A stretch of DNA of 64,000 nt from Salinimicrobium gaetbulicola (GCF_042676025.1 NZ_JBHTJP010000002.1:124001-188000); one strand, 5' to 3'; shown: positions 26,574 through 34,951, counted from the first letter of the stretch. The notes: generated from the sequence alone by a model not told the origin. Made by a program: numbers and translations.

Positions 26574-27164
26574 ATGAAAAGATTGATTTTTAGTGCATTA
26601 CTGATATTTTCTTTATCTGGTGTTCAGGCACAGGAAAGCAAATTTGGAGTAAAAGGGGGGCTTAACTTTGCAAACCTTGTTGGGGACGATTACGGTGCCG
26701 ATATCAGGACCAGTATCCATTTTGGTATACTGGCCGAAATTGCAATCACAAAAAAATTCTCCATTCAACCTGAAATTTTATATTCTGGCCAGGGGACGAA
26801 AAGTGAAGATTTAACCTGGAAACTGGATTATTTAACCCTTCCCATTATGGTGAAATTTTTAGTAGCTGAAGGTTTTTCACTGGAAGCGGGACCATACGCG
26901 GCGTATAATTTAATTTCTGAGTGGAAATGGGAAGATGGTAGTATGGATTATAAAGATGATACTTCATTAATAGATATGGGTGCAGGTATTGGGTTAGAAT
27001 ATGAACTGCCAACAGGAGTTTTCTTCCAGGCACGGTATAATGTAGGAATGCTGACCATTTGGAATATTAATTATACGATGTATGGTTTCGAGAATGCTCC
27101 GGATATGGAACAACCTCAGACAAAGAATGTTGGTTTGCAACTTTCTATTGGATATAAATTTTAA
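26574..27164 (+). CDS. Outer membrane beta-barrel protein (OMP_b-brl_2-like), paralogue 4
   Basis: 196 residues; signal peptide MKRLIFSALLIFSLSGVQA. Subtype of paralogue 2: FGVKGGLNFANLVGDDYG, SIHFGILAEIAITKKFSIQPE (shown in part), ILYSGQGTKSED, LDYLTLPIMVKFLVAEGF, GVFFQARYNVG and LQLSIGYKF. The terminator of the preceding gene lies immediately before its ATG, so it has almost no leader; it may depend on read-through. Confidence 0.87.
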   Translation: MKRLIFSALLIFSLSGVQAQESKFGVKGGLNFANLVGDDYGADIRTSIHFGILAEIAITKKFSIQPEILYSGQGTKSEDLTWKLDYLTLPIMVKFLVAEGFSLEAGPYAAYNLISEWKWEDGSMDYKDDTSLIDMGAGIGLEYELPTGVFFQARYNVGMLTIWNINYTMYGFENAPDMEQPQTKNVGLQLSIGYKF

Positions 27165-27184
27165 AAATTTAAAGCTATAGTACA

Positions 27185-27212
27185 AAGCGGAGGAGAGATC
27201 TTCCGCTTTTTT
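27185..27212 (+). terminator. Terminator after OMP paralogue 4
   Basis: AAGCGGAGGAGAGATCTTCCGCTT with T6. Identical over this core to the hairpin at 27965. Confidence 0.8.
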
Positions 27213-27323
27213 ATTGAACCTGCAAAATAAAAGATTTTAAAGTCTTTTTTTAGGTAAAATGTGCTCAATTATCAAATAATATGGTTTAAATTTGGATAAC
27301 ATTAACAATATTTAAGTTTTATT

Positions 27324-27943
27324 ATGAAAAAATTACTACTTATAATTTTTCTGATATTTGGGTATTCCCATGCTCAGACCTCGAATTTGGTGCCAAAGCA
27401 GGTGTGAATTTCGCTACTGTCGATGGAGAAGATACCGGTAACATAGATGGAAAAACAGGTTTTCATTTAGGATTGGTAGCAGAAATCCCAATCTCAAATA
27501 GCTTTGCTTTTCAACCGGAGATTCTCTATTCCTCTCAGGGCGCAAAAAGTAAAGTATCTGATACCTATATGAATGTAAATTTTTCTACTAAGGAGGATCT
27601 AACATTCGATTATATTAATATCCCATTATTAGCTAAATATGCCATTACACCAGGATTAAGCCTTCATGCAGGGCCACAAGTCGGTTTTTTAGTAAATGCT
27701 AAAGATGAATATGAGTATGTTATAAATGGTGAAAAAGAATCGGGGACTGAAGATATGAAGGATGAAATCAAAAACTTTGATTTTGCAATAGCTGCAGGAT
27801 TGAGTTATAAATTAGAGATGGGAATATTTTTTAACGCTCGCTATAATGCAGGCTTGTCTAATATAATTGATGACGATGGAAGTAGTGAAGATTATAACAT
27901 ACATAATAATGTATTTCAGCTATCCGTCGGCTTCATGTTTTAG
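27324..27943 (+). pseudogene. Frameshifted outer membrane beta-barrel protein, paralogue 5
   Basis: ATG 27324 starts a normal signal peptide (MKKLLLIIFLIFGYSHA) but the frame runs into TGA within 30 codons. From about 27383 the next frame continues EFGAKAGVNFATVDGED, HLGLVAEIPISNSFAFQPE, ILYSSQGAK and ends VFQLSVGFMF, aligning residue by residue with paralogue 3. The join at CAGACCTCGAATTT against CAAACAGTAGAGTTT in paralogue 3 indicates one missing base. No homopolymer is present, so slippage-based phase variation is unlikely; loss of function or an assembly error is. The GTG at 27404 would give a protein without export signal. Confidence 0.85.
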
Positions 27944-27964
27944 ATAATTAATACTTTAAATAAA

Positions 27965-27992
27965 AAGCGGAGGAGAGATCTTCCGCTTTTTT
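27965..27992 (+). terminator. Terminator after OMP paralogue 5
   Basis: AAGCGGAGGAGAGATCTTCCGCTT with T6, the same core as the one at 27185, showing that the duplication unit included the terminator. Confidence 0.8.
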
Positions 27993-28026
27993 AATTTCAG
28001 AAAATTATCTTTACAAAAAGATAGTT

Positions 28027-28764
28027 ATGAAAAAGGCTTTTTTGAACTGGAGTAGTGGGAAAGACGCGGTCTATGCATTATATCTCTTACAGGAGAAAAA
28101 TGAGGTTTCCGTGGAAAAACTGGTTACTTCGATGAATTCTGAAACAAACAGGATCTCCATGCATGGTCTCAGAAAAGAGTTGTTGGTCAAACAGGCAGAA
28201 AGCCTGGGGTTGCCGTTACATATTATATCCCTGCCCGGGAATGTCTCCATGTCGGTTTACAATGAAGTGATGCAAAAAGAAACTGATCTGTTAAAGTCAG
28301 AAGGATTCACTCACAGTGTTTTTGGAGATATCTTCCTGGAAGATCTGCGCGAATACCGGGAGCAGCAACTTCAAAAAGCAGGTTTGCAGGCCGTTTTTCC
28401 GCTCTGGAAAAAGGATACTTCAGAATACATGCAGGAGTTTTTGAAAGCCGGCTTCAAAGCGATCACAGTAAGCGTCAATGCAAAAATGCTTGATGCGTCT
28501 TTCTGCGGAAGGATCATCGATGAAGCTTTCTTGTGCGACCTTCCTGAAAATGTGGATCCGGCAGGAGAAAATGGCGAATTCCATACGTTTGTCTTTGATG
28601 GCCCCAATTTCAGTTTTCCCATAGGCTTCCGAAGAGGTGAGATCGTAGAAAAAGTATATGAGTCCATCGGAAACAAAAAAGAGGATTGCTTCACCGATGA
28701 CCAGAAAAGCTGGGATACCCGCTTTTGTTACTGTGATCTTCTCCCCACAGGCGCCCCTTCTTAA
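28027..28764 (+). CDS. Diphthine--ammonia ligase-like PP-loop ATPase
   Basis: 245 residues. N-terminal PP-loop FLNWSSGKDAVYALY (SGGKD-like), SMHGLRKELLVKQAESLGLP, HSVFGDIFLEDLREYRE and AVFPLWKKDT are the signature blocks of the adenine nucleotide alpha hydrolase / diphthine synthesis family (MJ0570 type). Bacteria lack diphthamide, so the bacterial substrate is unknown; amidation or thiolation chemistry with ATP is the family rule. CGRIIDEAFLCDLP and a GENGEFHTFVFDGP motif complete the match. Confidence 0.85.
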   Translation: MKKAFLNWSSGKDAVYALYLLQEKNEVSVEKLVTSMNSETNRISMHGLRKELLVKQAESLGLPLHIISLPGNVSMSVYNEVMQKETDLLKSEGFTHSVFGDIFLEDLREYREQQLQKAGLQAVFPLWKKDTSEYMQEFLKAGFKAITVSVNAKMLDASFCGRIIDEAFLCDLPENVDPAGENGEFHTFVFDGPNFSFPIGFRRGEIVEKVYESIGNKKEDCFTDDQKSWDTRFCYCDLLPTGAPS

Positions 28765-28831
28765 CATAAATTTATTCCTCATTACCAGACCACACTTTTA
28801 AAATCTAAGGGGAATCCCGTAACTTTAGAAG

Positions 28832-29959
28832 ATGGAGAAGAAAGAGACTATGAGGAAAGGATTCGTGTTCCGGAAGTTCGAAGAGGAGGAAAAGTCGCCT
28901 TTTGATAAGCTTTTTGAGATCTTCAAGGAGTTGATCACCCATACTTCGGGCGATTTTGACGAAGCCATTGACTGGCTGCGACAACTGGATAAAGAATATA
29001 AACTTACCGATGAAAATTACAGTATAGACGATTTTATTGAAGACCTCAAGCGAAAGGGTTACATCCGCGAGGAATTCGACCCCGATGGTAAAGGGGGCAT
29101 GGCCATTACAGAAAAAACTGAAAGGGCTATTCGCCAACAGGCCCTAAACCAGATCTTCGGGAAGTTGCGAAAAAGCAGGTCTGGAAATCACTCCACAAAG
29201 CACCAGGGGCTGGGAGATGAGCACACGGGAGAATTCAGAAATTACAATTATGGGGACTCTCTTGACAAGATCTCGATGACCGAATCCCTGCGGAACGCCC
29301 AGATACACCATGGCGCCGATGATTTCAGGATGACCGAGGACGACCTGGTAGTAGAGGAGACCCATCATAAAAGTCAGATGAGTACGGTGCTGATGATCGA
29401 CATTAGTCACAGTATGATCCTCTACGGAGAAGACCGTATTACCCCGGCGAAAAAGGTGGCTATGGCCTTGGCGGAATTGATCACTACACGGTACCCGAAA
29501 GACACATTAGACATCCTGGTTTTTGGGAATGATGCCTGGGCTATATCAATTGGCGATTTGCCATACCTGAGAGTTGGTCCTTACCACACCAATACGGTCG
29601 CTGGTCTGCAGCTGGCCATGGACCTGTTGAGAAGAAAGAGGAATACCAACAAGCAGATCTTTATGATCACCGATGGAAAACCCAGCTGCATCAGGCAGCG
29701 GGACGGCACTTATTACAAAAATAGCGTAGGGCTGGATCCCTTCATAGTAGAGCAGTGTTACAATGCCGCTCGCCAGGCCCGTAAATTGCATATTCCCATT
29801 ACCACTTTTATGATCGCTAAAGATCCTTACCTGGAACGCTTTGTTCGGGAATTCACCCAGGCCAATCAGGGGAAAGCATTTTTTACAGGCTTAAAAGGAC
29901 TGGGAGAAATGATCTTTGAAGATTACGAGACCAACAGAAAAAAACGGATCAAGGGATAA
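28832..29959 (+). CDS. vWA-domain protein paired with MoxR-type ATPase
   Basis: 375 residues (an ATG at 28850 is also possible). The C-terminal half is a von Willebrand A domain with a complete MIDAS motif: DISHSM (about 190), a Thr region around HTNTVAG, and ITDGKPS. The N-terminal half is charged and helical with no known domain. No signal peptide, so it is cytoplasmic, unlike the Bat proteins. The partner AAA+ gene starts 43 nt downstream. Such pairs act as chelatase- or MoxR/CoxE-like chaperone modules; the client is unknown. Confidence 0.88.
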   Translation: MEKKETMRKGFVFRKFEEEEKSPFDKLFEIFKELITHTSGDFDEAIDWLRQLDKEYKLTDENYSIDDFIEDLKRKGYIREEFDPDGKGGMAITEKTERAIRQQALNQIFGKLRKSRSGNHSTKHQGLGDEHTGEFRNYNYGDSLDKISMTESLRNAQIHHGADDFRMTEDDLVVEETHHKSQMSTVLMIDISHSMILYGEDRITPAKKVAMALAELITTRYPKDTLDILVFGNDAWAISIGDLPYLRVGPYHTNTVAGLQLAMDLLRRKRNTNKQIFMITDGKPSCIRQRDGTYYKNSVGLDPFIVEQCYNAARQARKLHIPITTFMIAKDPYLERFVREFTQANQGKAFFTGLKGLGEMIFEDYETNRKKRIKG

Positions 29960-30002
29960 GCTCTCTAAAATAGGATTTTTGAACAGGATAAATAACGAAA
30001 GA

Positions 30003-31466
30003 ATGGAGAAAGAAAATTTAAAAACCTTTGGAGACCTTAAGAAATCAGGATACCAAAGCCGATCTATAAAAGAAGAATTGAGGCAGAACCTGCTGGAAAA
30101 GATACGGAAAGACGAGCCGGCTTTTACAGGGATTCATGGTTATGAACACACCGTGATCCCTGAACTTGAACGGGCGATCCTGTCCAAACACAATATAAAC
30201 CTGTTAGGCCTTAGAGGTCAGGCGAAGACCAGGCTCGCCAGGATGATGGTGAATTTGCTGGACGAATGGATGCCGATCGTGGAAGGCTCTGAGATCAATG
30301 ACGATCCTTTCCATCCTATTTCACGCTACGCGAAGGAATTGATCAGGGAAAAAGGTGATGCAACTCCCATTTCCTGGGTACACAGAAATGATCGGTTCTA
30401 TGAAAAACTGGCTACACCAGATGTTACCGTGGCTGATATTATTGGGGATGTGGATCCCATCAAAGCTGCTAATTTGAAATTGAGTTATGCTGATGACCGG
30501 GTAATTCACTTCGGAATGATTCCACGGGCGAACCGAAGTATTTTTGTCATTAATGAACTGCCCGATCTGCAGGCGCGAATTCAGGTGGCACTTTTCAATA
30601 TCCTTCAGGAAGGGGATATACAGATCCGCGGATTCAAATTGAGATTGCCGCTTGATATGCAATTCGTGTTCACAGCCAACCCTGAAGATTATACTAATCG
30701 CGGAAGCATAGTAACTCCGTTGAAGGACAGGATAGGGTCGCAGATCCTCACGCATTATCCCATGAACCTGGAGACCGCGAAAAAGATCACGAAGCAGGAG
30801 GCTAAACTGGATGAATCCCAGTTAAAGATGGTATACGTTCCTGAGCTTGCAAAAGACCTTTTAGAACAGATAAGTTTCGAAGCCAGGGATAATGAGTTCA
30901 TAGATGTACGAAGCGGGATCAGTGCCCGCTTAAGTATTTCGGCTTATGAAAACCTGTTGAGTACCGCCGAACGTCGCGCTCTTAAAAACAAAGAGGAGCA
31001 GACCTTGTTAAGATTCGGGGATTTCCTGGGAGTGATCCCGTCTATAACCGGAAAGGTAGAACTGGTCTATGAAGGCGAGCAGGAGGGAAGCGCTGTGGTT
31101 GCCGAACAGCTAATTGGAGAGGCTGTAAAAACGCTTTTTCCAAGAATGTTTCCGAAGATAGAGAAACTCAGAAAGGAAGATGAAAAAGATCCTTATAGTG
31201 AGATCGTGGAATGGTTCTTTTCTGAAAGCGGATTCGAACTATTGGATGAAACTTCAGATGAAGAATATAAAAAAGCCCTGGATTCAATTCCTGCCCTTGA
31301 CAAACTCATCGATAAATACCAGCCAGAAACTGCCGAAAAGGACAGATATTTTCTGAAGGAATTCATTTTATGGGGGTTGGTAGAATATCAAAAACTGAAC
31401 AAACACCGCTTTGCCGAAGGAGTACAGTTCAAGGATATGTATGGCAGCTATATCAGCGGGCTGTAA
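30003..31466 (+). CDS. MoxR/ChlI-like AAA+ ATPase
   Basis: ATG 30003 (MEKENLKTFGDLKKSG) gives 487 residues. Walker A is GLRGQAKTRLAR (about 66), Walker B SIFVINELPDLQARIQ, sensor region MQFVFTANPEDYTNRGS, and the arginine-finger region follows (PLKDRIGSQI). This matches the magnesium-chelatase subunit I / MoxR clade. The C-terminal 130 residues are helical. It forms a two-gene unit with the vWA protein at 28832. Confidence 0.9.
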   Translation: MEKENLKTFGDLKKSGYQSRSIKEELRQNLLEKIRKDEPAFTGIHGYEHTVIPELERAILSKHNINLLGLRGQAKTRLARMMVNLLDEWMPIVEGSEINDDPFHPISRYAKELIREKGDATPISWVHRNDRFYEKLATPDVTVADIIGDVDPIKAANLKLSYADDRVIHFGMIPRANRSIFVINELPDLQARIQVALFNILQEGDIQIRGFKLRLPLDMQFVFTANPEDYTNRGSIVTPLKDRIGSQILTHYPMNLETAKKITKQEAKLDESQLKMVYVPELAKDLLEQISFEARDNEFIDVRSGISARLSISAYENLLSTAERRALKNKEEQTLLRFGDFLGVIPSITGKVELVYEGEQEGSAVVAEQLIGEAVKTLFPRMFPKIEKLRKEDEKDPYSEIVEWFFSESGFELLDETSDEEYKKALDSIPALDKLIDKYQPETAEKDRYFLKEFILWGLVEYQKLNKHRFAEGVQFKDMYGSYISGL

Positions 31467-31520
31467 AGGTTGAAGTGTAAGTTGGAAGACTCAAAAGCTT
31501 CAAGACTCATCATTTTAGAC

Positions 31521-31599
31521 GTCACCCTGAATTTATTTCAGGGTCTTCATTGTTTGATTTGGCGTTTTGGAGAGATGCTGAAACAAGTTCAGCATGACG
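31521..31599. repeat. REPIN-like unit 1 (79 bp, R half, 26 nt, inverted F half)
   Basis: R half GTCACCCTGAA...TTTCAGGGTCTT (31521-31547) forms a 7-bp hairpin. After a 26-nt spacer comes the F half GATGCTGAAACAAGTTCAGC-ATGACG (31574-31599), whose reverse complement is the same repeat with two compensated stem pairs. The outer ends are GTCA / TGAC. Confidence 0.85.
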
Positions 31600-31637
31600 T
31601 AGAGGAAAGTTTTAAATTACGACTTAGTATTTCAAGC

Positions 31638-32040
31638 GTCACCCTGAATTTATTTCAGGGTCTTCTTATTTGAATAACCTATACAACTAGCAATGAAAAA
31701 AAGCTATACGTATATTCTTTCCAATAAATCTAGAAACATGCTATACATAGGCGTGACTGCTGATCTCTTTTCAAGAATTGCCCAACATAAAAACGGGGTA
31801 GGATCTATTTTCACAAGAAAATATGGATTACACAGCTTATTACACTTTGAAGAATTTACTGCGATCGATCAAGCTATAGCAAGGGAAAAACAATTAAAGA
31901 ACTGGCATAAGGAATGGAAATGGAATCTGATAAAATCAAATAACCCTGAACTTAAAGACCTTTTTGATGAGCTATTAAGGTGATAAATAAACAGAATCAG
32001 ATTCATTACTTAAAGATGCTGAAACAAGTTCAGCATGACG
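31638..32040. mobile_element. Putative GIY-YIG element bounded by inverted REP-like halves
   Basis: An R half (31638-31664) and an F half (32015-32040) face each other as in the 79-bp units, but instead of 26 nt the interior is 350 nt and carries one GIY-YIG nuclease gene (31693-31983). The ends carry GTCA / TGAC. The arrangement is that of an autonomous element next to its gene-less derivatives. Mobility is inferred; no target duplication or empty site can be seen from one genome. Confidence 0.55.
31693..31983 (+). CDS. GIY-YIG nuclease family protein embedded in repeat cluster
   Basis: 96 residues, the size of the single-domain UPF0213/YhbQ-like branch. The motif YTYIL...NMLYIGVT (GIY-YIG equivalent, residues 5-21), catalytic Arg in DLFSRIAQHK, and the metal-binding Glu in AIAREKQLKNW are all present, and it ends IKSNNPELKDLFDEL. 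Such enzymes cut one DNA strand per active site. The gene begins 28 nt after an R half-palindrome and ends 31 nt before an F half, and is surrounded by further copies of both. A role in acting on these hairpins is inference; YhbQ-like housekeeping is the alternative. Confidence 0.88.
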   Translation: MKKSYTYILSNKSRNMLYIGVTADLFSRIAQHKNGVGSIFTRKYGLHSLLHFEEFTAIDQAIAREKQLKNWHKEWKWNLIKSNNPELKDLFDELLR

Positions 32041-32058
32041 GTGGGAAGACTCAAAGGC

Positions 32059-32137
32059 GTCACCCTGAATTTATTTCAGGGTCTTCATTGTTTGATTCGG
32101 CGTTTTGGAGAGATGCTGAAACAAGTTCAGCATGACG
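32059..32137. repeat. REPIN-like unit 2 (79 bp)
   Basis: R half 32059-32085, 26-nt spacer, F half 32112-32137. Nearly identical to unit 1 over all 79 bp, spacer included (one difference, TTTGG versus TTCGG). Confidence 0.85.
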
Positions 32138-32140
32138 GTC

Positions 32141-32166
32141 GAATCTGAAACAAGTTCAGCATGACG
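32141..32166. repeat. Solitary F half
   Basis: GAATCTGAAACAAGTTCAGC-ATGACG, 3 nt beyond unit 2. Its left arm is partly lost (GAATCTGAA versus GATGCTGAA), so the hairpin is weaker: a decaying copy. Confidence 0.75.
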
Positions 32167-32207
32167 TAGAGGGAGATTTTTCTGACTTTTGAATTGCATT
32201 TTGGAGC

Positions 32208-32286
32208 GTCACCCTGAACTTGTTTCAGGGTCTTTATGGCTTGGTTCTTCTTTTAAGAGTGATGCTGAAACAAGTTCAGCATGACG
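32208..32286. repeat. REPIN-like unit 3 (79 bp, unrelated spacer)
   Basis: R half 32208-32234 (loop CTTGT, matching the F loop in reverse complement), a 26-nt spacer unlike that of units 1 and 2, and F half 32261-32286. The conserved spacer length with different sequence implies a length constraint. A truncated F piece (AAAGTTCAGCATG) follows at 32292-32304. Confidence 0.85.
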
Positions 32287-32312
32287 AATAGAAAGTTCAG
32301 CATGGTTTGACT

Positions 32313-32351
32313 AAAAAATAAACCCTCCGAAAATCAACTTTTCGGAGGGTT
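32313..32351 (-). terminator. lpdA terminator
   Basis: AACCCTCCGAAAA / TTTTCGGAGGGTT, 13-bp stem with a 5-nt loop, followed on the minus strand by a T-rich run; 52 nt past the lpdA stop. Confidence 0.8.
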
Positions 32352-32402
32352 CATATTTATTGGAAAATCCTGTACTAAATACTCAATTCTAAGTACTCAC
32401 TA

Positions 32403-33794
32403 CTATAAATGGATCACTTCATCGTAGGCGTCAGCAACCGCTTCCATCACCGCTTCACTCATGGTTGGGTGAGGGTGGATGGCTTTTAATACTTCATGAC
32501 CTGTAGTTTCAAGTTTACGTCCCAGCACGGCTTCAGCGATCATATCGGTAACTCCGGCACCAATCATGTGGCAACCTAACCATTCTCCGTATTTCGCGTC
32601 AAAGATCACTTTTACGAATCCGTCAGGAGTACCTGCAGCTTTGGCTTTTCCGGAAGCTGAGAATGGGAATTTCCCAATCTTCAATTCATATCCTGCTTCC
32701 TTGGCTTGCTTTTCGGTCATCCCTACAGAAGCGATCTCAGGCGTAGCATACGTACATCCCGGAATATTTCCGTAGTCGATAGGCTCAACATTCATTCCTT
32801 TGATCTTCTCTACGCAGGTGATCCCTTCCGCAGAAGCAACATGTGCTAGTGCAGGTCCGGGAACCGCGTCTCCAATAGCGTAGATTCCCTGAACATTTGT
32901 TTGATAAAAGTCATTTACAAGGATCTTATCTCTGTCTGTCTTAATACCTAATTCTTCAAGACCAATGTTTTCAATGTTGGTTTTGATACCTACAGCAGAA
33001 AGAACGATATCTGCCTCAAGAGTTTCTTCTCCTTTTTTGGTCTTAACCTTCGCTTTTACAGTCTTTCCTGAAGTATCAACGCTCTCAACGGAAGAGTTGG
33101 TCATTACTTTAATTCCGGCTTTTTTGAAGCTGCGTTCAAATTGCTTTGAAACCTCTTCGTCCTCAAGAGGCACCAGGTTTGGAAGGAATTCAACGATGGT
33201 AACCTCGGTTCCCATGCTCTTATAGAAGTGCGCAAATTCAACGCCAATCGCTCCTGAACCAACCACGATCATAGATTTTGGTTGCTTTTCAAGGGTCATA
33301 GCCTCACGGTAACCTATCACTTTCTTACCATCCTGCGGAAGGTTTGGAAGTTCTCTTGAACGAGCCCCGGTTGCTATAATGATATGATCTGCGGAATACT
33401 CTGTAGTCTTATCGTCTTTACCGGTAACGGCAACTTTTTTACCCGGCTTCAATTTTCCGAAGCCTTCGATCACATCGATCTTGTTCTTCTTCATAAGGAA
33501 CTGAACACCTTTGCTCATTCCTTCAGCCACATTACGACTGCGTTTTATTACTGCGCCAAAATCTTTTTCTACATTATCAACTTTAAGTCCGTAGTCTTCA
33601 GCGTGATTTAAATAGTCAAATACCTGTGCGCTTTTCAAAAGCGCTTTTGTAGGAATACAACCCCAGTTAAGGCACACTCCACCCAGGTTTTCCTTTTCAA
33701 TGATAGCGGTTTTAAAACCTAACTGTGAAGCTCTGATGGCAGTAACATATCCACCCGGGCCACTTCCTAAAACAATGATATCGTATTTACTCAT
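32403..33794 (-). CDS. lpdA: Dihydrolipoyl dehydrogenase
   Basis: 463 residues, the E3 subunit of 2-oxo acid dehydrogenase complexes. FAD site IIVLGSGPGGYVTAIRASQL (shown in part), redox disulfide GGVCLNWGCIPTKALL, NAD site VVGSGAIGVEFAHFYKSMG, FAD site YAIGDAVPGPALAHVASAEG, and the dimer-interface catalytic His-Glu in AIHPHPTMSEAVMEA. It stands alone; the E1/E2 genes are not in the window. Confidence 0.97.
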   Translation of the reverse strand: MSKYDIIVLGSGPGGYVTAIRASQLGFKTAIIEKENLGGVCLNWGCIPTKALLKSAQVFDYLNHAEDYGLKVDNVEKDFGAVIKRSRNVAEGMSKGVQFLMKKNKIDVIEGFGKLKPGKKVAVTGKDDKTTEYSADHIIIATGARSRELPNLPQDGKKVIGYREAMTLEKQPKSMIVVGSGAIGVEFAHFYKSMGTEVTIVEFLPNLVPLEDEEVSKQFERSFKKAGIKVMTNSSVESVDTSGKTVKAKVKTKKGEETLEADIVLSAVGIKTNIENIGLEELGIKTDRDKILVNDFYQTNVQGIYAIGDAVPGPALAHVASAEGITCVEKIKGMNVEPIDYGNIPGCTYATPEIASVGMTEKQAKEAGYELKIGKFPFSASGKAKAAGTPDGFVKVIFDAKYGEWLGCHMIGAGVTDMIAEAVLGRKLETTGHEVLKAIHPHPTMSEAVMEAVADAYDEVIHL

Positions 33795-33916
33795 ATTTGG
33801 AAATTTTTGTAACTAAATTTAAGACAGCGAATTTACGGAATTTAAGGTTAAACCGAAAGTTTAATGAAGGCAGGAATCTCAAAAGGAATCTTCAAATTAT
33901 TTTTTAACCCCTCGAA

Positions 33917-33955
33917 CAAAAAAAAATCCTTTCTCCATAAAAGGAAAAAGGATTT
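33917..33955 (-). terminator. Terminator of the msrB-lipoprotein operon
   Basis: AAATCCTTT / AAAGGATTT with a 14-nt loop and, on the minus strand, nine T, just past the collagen-like lipoprotein gene. Confidence 0.65.
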
Positions 33956-33977
33956 ATAATGTCATTGTCAAAACTTT

Positions 33978-34544
33978 CTAGTCCAGGTCAAGAGAAGGGA
34001 TCTCCTGATTGGTATAATTCATAGCTGACATAACAGCATTGTAATCAGAAACATCCAGGCTACTGTTCTGAGCCATTTCAGCCGGAATGATAGCCACTCT
34101 GAAAACCTGATCATCTGTAAAAGCGGCAGAAAGATCTTCTAAAGGTACGCTGGCGGCCAGAAAGATACTGACATCAAAGAAGGTATAATCGTAATTATAC
34201 TGCATGGTTTCTCCCCCTTCTAAATAATAGGTTTGAGGGATTAATCTCCATATCTCCACTGGTTCTCCACCTGCTTCGCCATCCTCACCGACCTTTAGAT
34301 AGACTAAAACCACGTCGGTTTCAAATACTTCCACGTCGGTAAAATCAGAATATTCTGCGAAAAGGGTATATTCATTTGCAGCCGTGAAATCGTCCTGAAT
34401 GTCAAAAACAGTTCCTATCAAGCCATCTACTCCTGCCGGTCCCTGAGGCCCTTGTGGTCCCGGAGGGCCCATTGGTCCATCGTCTCCTGAACAGGAGGCG
34501 AGGCTAAAAGCTAGTACACTAAGTAAAAAATAGATTTTTTTCAT
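33978..34544 (-). CDS. Lipoprotein with short collagen-like Gly-X-Y segment
   Basis: 188 residues. Lipobox LASCSGDDG, then MGPPGPQGPQGPAGVDG, about five Gly-X-Y triplets, directly after the lipidated Cys, then a ~150-residue beta-rich domain. Similar short collagen-like linkers precede surface domains in many Bacteroidota lipoproteins. The start codon lies 2 nt after the msrB stop, so it belongs to that operon. Function of the globular part is unknown. Confidence 0.8.
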   Translation of the reverse strand: MKKIYFLLSVLAFSLASCSGDDGPMGPPGPQGPQGPAGVDGLIGTVFDIQDDFTAANEYTLFAEYSDFTDVEVFETDVVLVYLKVGEDGEAGGEPVEIWRLIPQTYYLEGGETMQYNYDYTFFDVSIFLAASVPLEDLSAAFTDDQVFRVAIIPAEMAQNSSLDVSDYNAVMSAMNYTNQEIPSLDLD

Positions 34545-34546
34545 AA

Positions 34547-34951
34547 TTATTTATTTTTAGATTCGAATTCAATACTTGCCGAGTTCACGCAGTAACGTTG
34601 ACCCGTTTGTGTAAGGCCGTCATCGAAAACATGGCCTAAGTGACTGCCGCAATTGGCACATAATATTTCAGTTCTTAACATCCCATGGGTTCTGTCCTGC
34701 GCATATTCAATGCTTCCTTCGATCGCATCATCAAAGCTGGGCCAGCCGCAATTACTTTCAAATTTTTGATCACTTTCAAAAAGTTTCGCATTGCAAGCCG
34801 CACAGTGATATTCCCCGTTCTGAAAATGCAAATTATATTTTCCCGAATGAGGGACTTCAGTACCTTTTTGGCGAAGAACTCTGTATTGTTCTTCGGAGAG
34901 TTTTTCCCGCCATTCTGCCTCGGAATGCTCAATTGGATATTTTTTTGTCAT
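34547..34951 (-). CDS. msrB: Peptide-methionine (R)-S-oxide reductase, cytoplasmic
   Basis: 134 residues. Zinc cysteines in HCAACNAKLF and LCANCGSHLGHVF, the GWPSF substrate loop, and the catalytic Cys in GQRYCVNSASIEF. No signal peptide. It reduces methionine-R-sulfoxide. It follows an exported MsrB in the same operon, so the two copies appear to serve different compartments. Confidence 0.95.
   Translation of the reverse strand: MTKKYPIEHSEAEWREKLSEEQYRVLRQKGTEVPHSGKYNLHFQNGEYHCAACNAKLFESDQKFESNCGWPSFDDAIEGSIEYAQDRTHGMLRTEILCANCGSHLGHVFDDGLTQTGQRYCVNSASIEFESKNK

Noticed and set aside
31470..31673. Plus-strand frame of 67 codons after the MoxR gene
   Set aside because: It consists of translated REP-like repeats (VTLNLFQGL appears twice) and lacks any independent coding signal.
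31521..32290. CRISPR-like array
   Set aside because: The repeated pieces are inverted palindromic halves with alternating orientation and only three identical-length spacers of which two are the same; no cas genes are present.
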